From the NCBI GenBank assembly GCA_947464665.1, contig CANHXV010000077.1, positions 1 to 9,227 of the forward strand: 9,227 bases of DNA. Direction: 5' to 3'. Every line of letters begins with the position of its first letter. Positions within the stretch are counted from its first letter, which is position 1. This document shows, piece by piece, positions 6,353 to 9,227 of the stretch. The translations under genes and the position numbers were made by a program. The notes under the pieces were generated by a model. It ran no database searches, had not been told where the DNA came from, and saw nothing but the letters and a program-made list of their open reading frames with translations. This stretch comes from Comamonadaceae bacterium (lineage in GTDB: Bacteria > Pseudomonadota > Gammaproteobacteria > Burkholderiales > Burkholderiaceae_C).

Positions 6353-7543
6353 TCAGGGCTTTGGCCAACCCTGAGCCGCCAGATCAGTGTGCTCACCCAA
6401 CTTGGGGGCAACTCTGTTGTCCATTACCGTAGAACGTGACATCCGAATGGGATTGGCAAGGGATCGAACCTTCGATCCATCCTCGCGCACGGTTGTACGT
6501 ACCATGCCACGCGCAACAACCTGCGGGTCTTTGAAAACAGCCTCTAGATTATTGATGGGCGCAGCAGGAACTCCCACACTGTCCAGTGCTTTCTGACAAT
6601 CTTGCACAGTCATTCGCCCAAAGGCTTGCCTCAGCAACGGGTCCAGTTCGTTGACATGCTGCAATCTGGATGCGTTGCTTGTGAAGCGCGCATCAATGGC
6701 CAATTCTGGAACGCCCATCGCATCACAGAACCGTCTGTACTGCTCGTCATTACCCACGATCAACATGATGTCGCCATCGCTGCATCGGAAAGTGTCACTT
6801 GGGTAAACGGTTGACAAACGATTGCCCTGTCTGACTGGCACTTTGCCAGTGGCCAAGAAGTTCAATCCAATGTTGGTCAGGCTGGCCACTTGTACATCCA
6901 ATAGCGACATGTCAATGGCCTGGCCCAAACCGGAGGATTGCCTTTCTTGAAGCGCGGCAAGTATGGCCACCGAAGAATAAAGTGCGGTCATTTGATCTGC
7001 GACTGCAACGCCAGATTTCGTGGGCCCAGTCCCACCACCGTCTGAAGCGTCTGAACCGGTAATGCTCATCAAACCGCCCATAGCCTGAACAATGGTGTCG
7101 TAGCCTGGTTTTTGGCGATAAGGGCCAGTTTGACCAAAGCCGGTGATAGAGCAATAAATAAGACGTGGGTTGTCCTTTGACAATGTTTCGTAATCGAGGC
7201 TATATCGAGCCAATGTCCCAACCTTGTAGTTCTCGATCAAAACATCTGCATGCAATGCCAATCGACGAACCAATTCACGGCCTGCGTCCATGCCAATGTC
7301 GGCCGTCAGCGATTTTTTACCTCTGTTACAAGCCCAAAAATAAATCGAATTTTCTAGCGCCTCGTCTGCAGTGTGTGATAAGAATGGCGGCGCCCATTCG
7401 CGCGTGTCATCGCCCTTTCCTGGCCGTTCAATCTTCAGCACATCGGCGCCCAGATCGGCCAATATTTGCGCAGCCAAAGGGCCGGCCAAAACGCGAGACA
7501 AGTCGATGACTTTGAGTCCATGGAGTGCAGGTAAATGTGTCAT
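6353..7543 (-). CDS. CaiB/BaiF family class III CoA-transferase
   Basis: This family moves CoA between carboxylic acids, activating a substrate without ATP. From ATG 7543 it has 396 residues, normal for the family. LHGLKVIDLSRVLAGPLA (7-24) is the typical N-terminal block, then LGADVLKIERPGKGDDTREW (31-50); NRGKKSLT (73-80); VLIENYKVGTL (101-111). The predicted catalytic aspartate is D183 in VADQMTALY, aligned with Asp169 of formyl-CoA transferase, followed by ILAALQERQSSGLGQAIDMS (194-213). DPQVVARGM (339-347) is the usual late motif. The frame is also open to GTG 7597, giving 414 residues, but that codon falls inside a Shine-Dalgarno sequence serving a different frame, and the extra 18 residues do not look family-like. 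The ATG is overlapped by the stop of a 17-codon leader frame. It is the third gene of a leftward operon with the SDR and hydratase. The CoA donor and acceptor cannot be predicted. Confidence 0.92.
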   Translation of the reverse strand: MTHLPALHGLKVIDLSRVLAGPLAAQILADLGADVLKIERPGKGDDTREWAPPFLSHTADEALENSIYFWACNRGKKSLTADIGMDAGRELVRRLALHADVLIENYKVGTLARYSLDYETLSKDNPRLIYCSITGFGQTGPYRQKPGYDTIVQAMGGLMSITGSDASDGGGTGPTKSGVAVADQMTALYSSVAILAALQERQSSGLGQAIDMSLLDVQVASLTNIGLNFLATGKVPVRQGNRLSTVYPSDTFRCSDGDIMLIVGNDEQYRRFCDAMGVPELAIDARFTSNASRLQHVNELDPLLRQAFGRMTVQDCQKALDSVGVPAAPINNLEAVFKDPQVVARGMVRTTVREDGSKVRSLANPIRMSRSTVMDNRVAPKLGEHTDLAAQGWPKP

Positions 7544-7590
7544 GCAGTCGCTACATCCGTATGCAAGGGCCAAAATTGAGTTGTCTCCAT
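7540..7590 (-). CDS. Putative 16-residue leader peptide coupled to the CaiB gene
   Basis: ATG 7590 opens a 17-codon frame encoding METTQFWPLHTDVATA, ending in TGA. Its Shine-Dalgarno, AGGAG at 7597-7601, is perfect and six bases away, better than anything in front of the CaiB ATG itself. The stop overlaps that ATG as ATGA (7543-7540), the arrangement used for translational coupling. It follows the hydratase stop by 22 bases. I know no matching leader peptide. It may set CaiB expression through reinitiation, or it may be an N-terminal piece separated by a frameshift or sequence error. The sequence feature is certain; function is inferred. Confidence 0.4.
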   Translation of the reverse strand: METTQFWPLHTDVATA

Positions 7591-7596
7591 CTCTCA

Positions 7597-7601
7597 CTCC
7601 T
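7597..7601 (-). promoter_or_regulatory. Strong ribosome binding site upstream of the leader frame
   Basis: AGGAG on the minus strand lies six bases before ATG 7590. It decides the start question: ribosomes loaded here would initiate the short frame, and the alternative CaiB GTG at 7597-7595 is part of the site itself. Confidence 0.55.
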
Positions 7602-7612
7602 GTTTTTGTGTG

Positions 7613-8512
7613 TCATGGCACAGATACCGAGGCTGTGGCGTTTGAAAAAACCACAGACTGTCGTTCGGGTACTGAGCAGCGAATTTTTAAATTTTGTTGA
7701 CCTGCCGTCTGCGCAGGGTTCTGAGTGTCTTTCCAGATCTCTATGCGTAAGTTGTCTCCTGGCATGACCGGCGCCGTGAACTTACCGGCCAAAGAACGCA
7801 TGCGCGAGGCATCACCACCCATGCAAGCCTGGATCACCGCACGGCACACCACACCGTAGGTGCAAAGACCATGAAGAATCGGTCGATCAAATCCAGCTTG
7901 ATGCGCTACAACAGGGTCTGCATGTAAGGGATTAAGGTCAGCAAACAATCGGTAAAGCAATGCCGCTTGGGGTAAGGTGGGCAAGTCGACAACCCAGTCA
8001 GCAGGCGCCTCACCTGCTACTTTGGCTATGAGTGTTTCTGAGCGTGGTGCTGGCTCGACACCGGAGAACCCACCATCACCGCGGCACAGGGTGTGCTGAA
8101 CAATACGGGCCACCAGTTGGTTGCTTTCGTCATCCATGATGAGTCGCTCAGAGACAATCATTGCCCCCTTACCAACACCCCTATCAATGACATCTACCAC
8201 CGACATTTCGCCGCGCAAATGTCCTGCAGGCGCTAGCGGCTTGAGAAATTGAATGGCGTGCTCTGCATGCACAATCATGGCTGTGTTGGCGCCTAAACTG
8301 GGGTCTGCCAACCAAAACCCGGGCGAGCACATGACCGCCACCAAGGAAGGCACCACGCGCAAGTTCTTTTCGTACACATATTGAATTTGTTGTACGTCTA
8401 CTGGGTCTGAACCGTAGCCCAAAGAAAGCGCATAAAGGATGGCGTCTTTCTCGGTATAGGCCTGTTTCAAAACCGGAAACGGCCTGGCCAACAATGCTTG
8501 AGCGTTGATCAT
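7613..8512 (-). CDS. MaoC-like double-hotdog (R)-enoyl-CoA hydratase
   Basis: This enzyme is expected to hydrate trans-2-enoyl-CoA to (R)-3-hydroxyacyl-CoA in the cytoplasm. It has 299 residues, the length of the two-hotdog hydratase-2 type in which the N-terminal half helps bind the acyl chain and the C-terminal half carries the catalytic residues. The hydratase-2 motif is LYRLFADLNPLHADPVVAHQ at 186-205, with the Asp/His pair as D192 and H197 plus N194, followed by AGFDRPILHGLCTYG (206-220). LAGKFTAPVMPGDNLRIEIW (241-260) is the usual C-terminal strand pair. The N-terminal half contains VVPSLVAV (53-60) and HAEHAIQFLKPLAPAG (82-97), typical of the inactive first hotdog. ATG 8512 lies 19 bp after the SDR stop; the ribosome-binding site is weak. 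Its neighbour encodes the matching (R)-3-hydroxyacyl-CoA dehydrogenase type. The same fold also serves in some non-beta-oxidation dehydratases. Confidence 0.88.
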   Translation of the reverse strand: MINAQALLARPFPVLKQAYTEKDAILYALSLGYGSDPVDVQQIQYVYEKNLRVVPSLVAVMCSPGFWLADPSLGANTAMIVHAEHAIQFLKPLAPAGHLRGEMSVVDVIDRGVGKGAMIVSERLIMDDESNQLVARIVQHTLCRGDGGFSGVEPAPRSETLIAKVAGEAPADWVVDLPTLPQAALLYRLFADLNPLHADPVVAHQAGFDRPILHGLCTYGVVCRAVIQACMGGDASRMRSLAGKFTAPVMPGDNLRIEIWKDTQNPAQTAGQQNLKIRCSVPERQSVVFSNATASVSVP

Positions 8513-8531
8513 GCAAAGAACTTATTCAGGC

Positions 8532-9227
8532 TTAAACAGGGTCCCAGTCAAAGACATCCTGCGACCGATCCAACTTATAGAAGGATGGCTTAAGCGCAGG
8601 CATTGCCCTGTTGGCAATGGACTCTGGCGTCCATCCTTGCTCTGTGTGCATGGACCGGATGGGCCGACTTTGACTCATTAAAAATATTTCATTGGCGCGC
8701 ACTGCAAATACTTGGCCACTGACGCCTACGCCAGCATCACTGGCCAAATAAACGGCCAAGGGCGCAATTTTGGAGGACTCCATTTTTTGTAGCCGCTCAA
8801 CGCGGGCTTGCTGCTCTGGCGTTTCTGTGGGTATGGAGCTGATCATGCGGCTCCATGCAAAGGGAGAAATGCAGTTGGACCTCACATTGAATTTGGCCAT
8901 GTCCATGGCAATGGATTTAGACAGCGCAGCAATCCCGAGTTTGGCAGCGGAATAATTCGCCTGCGCTAAATTGCCAATGAGGCCTGACGTCGAAACCATG
9001 TGCACATAGGAGCCAGACTGTTGCGCCTTGAAATGCGTCGCAGCAGCGCGAGAAACATAAAACGCACCATGTAAATGAACATCAATGACTTGATGCCAAT
9101 CTTCTTTGGACATATTGAAGAAAAATCGATCGCGCAAAATGCCTGCGTTGTTGATCACGCAATCGATGCGCCCATAAGTGTCTACGGCCAGTTGCACCAT
9201 GCGTGCCGCCGCATCCCAATCCGCCAC
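8532..9227 (-). CDS. SDR-family (R)-3-hydroxyacyl-CoA dehydrogenase type (5' end outside window)
   Basis: This is a short-chain dehydrogenase/reductase, NAD(P)-dependent, predicted to oxidise a 3-hydroxyacyl-CoA. The frame is open to the edge, so the nucleotide-binding TGxxxGxG segment lies outside; 231 codons are visible (numbering from the edge). Visible motifs are GRIDCVINNAGILRDR (19-34), VHLHGAF (50-56), then the catalytic Ser79, Tyr92 and Lys96 in VSTSGLIGNLAQANYSAAK. Histidine stands where many SDRs have the Asn of the N-S-Y-K tetrad, as also in the MFE-2 (HSD17B4) dehydrogenase domain. SRMISS and IAPLAVYLASD (154-164) match that subfamily as well. About 50 residues follow the Rossmann core, including GWTPESIANRAM and SFYKLDRSQDVFDWD, resembling the linker between the two MFE-2 domains. 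It is the most upstream visible gene of the leftward operon, 19 bp before the hydratase. Confidence 0.88.
   Translation of the reverse strand: MADWDAAARMVQLAVDTYGRIDCVINNAGILRDRFFFNMSKEDWHQVIDVHLHGAFYVSRAAATHFKAQQSGSYVHMVSTSGLIGNLAQANYSAAKLGIAALSKSIAMDMAKFNVRSNCISPFAWSRMISSIPTETPEQQARVERLQKMESSKIAPLAVYLASDAGVGVSGQVFAVRANEIFLMSQSRPIRSMHTEQGWTPESIANRAMPALKPSFYKLDRSQDVFDWDPV

Noticed and set aside
6912..7154. An 80-codon minus-strand frame and several plus-strand frames inside the CaiB gene
   Set aside because: All are shadows of a 396-residue protein with family motifs from end to end.

Overview
The window reads as ordinary chromosomal DNA of a betaproteobacterium, most likely Burkholderiales (Comamonadaceae or Alcaligenaceae type). 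The case rests on a Bug-family (Bordetella uptake gene) solute receptor, a complete Liv-type ABC transporter and CoA-dependent catabolic genes packed together. By eye GC content is near 50%, lower than most Comamonadaceae; I did not count it. No rRNA, tRNA, CRISPR array, insertion sequence or phage gene was seen. Ten protein genes cover almost everything. Two run off the window edges.

Left block, minus strand (1-4297): a five-gene ABC transporter of the branched-chain amino acid/amide/carboxylate (HAAT) class, read from right to left as permease livH, permease livM, ATPase livG, ATPase livF and a periplasmic receptor (livK-like, 3' end outside the window). Overlaps of 4 and 14 bp and gaps of 73 and 19 bp indicate one operon.

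Middle (4298-4577): a 280-base divergent control region. It holds a candidate liv promoter with a small palindrome over its -10 box and a weaker candidate promoter for the rightward genes. Rightward block, plus strand (4578-6351): a secreted Bug-type receptor, then an enoyl-CoA hydratase/isomerase-family enzyme that lacks one of the two usual catalytic glutamates.

Right block, minus strand (6353-9227): an SDR dehydrogenase (5' end outside the window), a two-hotdog MaoC-type hydratase and a CaiB/BaiF class III CoA-transferase. The SDR and hydratase resemble the two catalytic parts of eukaryotic multifunctional enzyme 2, here as separate genes. Between the hydratase and the CoA-transferase lies a 17-codon reading frame with a very good ribosome-binding site. 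Its stop overlaps the CoA-transferase start, so it may be a translationally coupled leader.

Taken together the window looks like a catabolic island for an unidentified organic acid. Two periplasmic capture systems would bring the acid in, CaiB would transfer CoA onto it, and the hydratases and dehydrogenase would carry out beta-oxidation-like steps. The substrate cannot be named from sequence alone. The families are well known; what stands out is the leader peptide, the split MFE-2 layout, the altered crotonase active site and the divergent control region.
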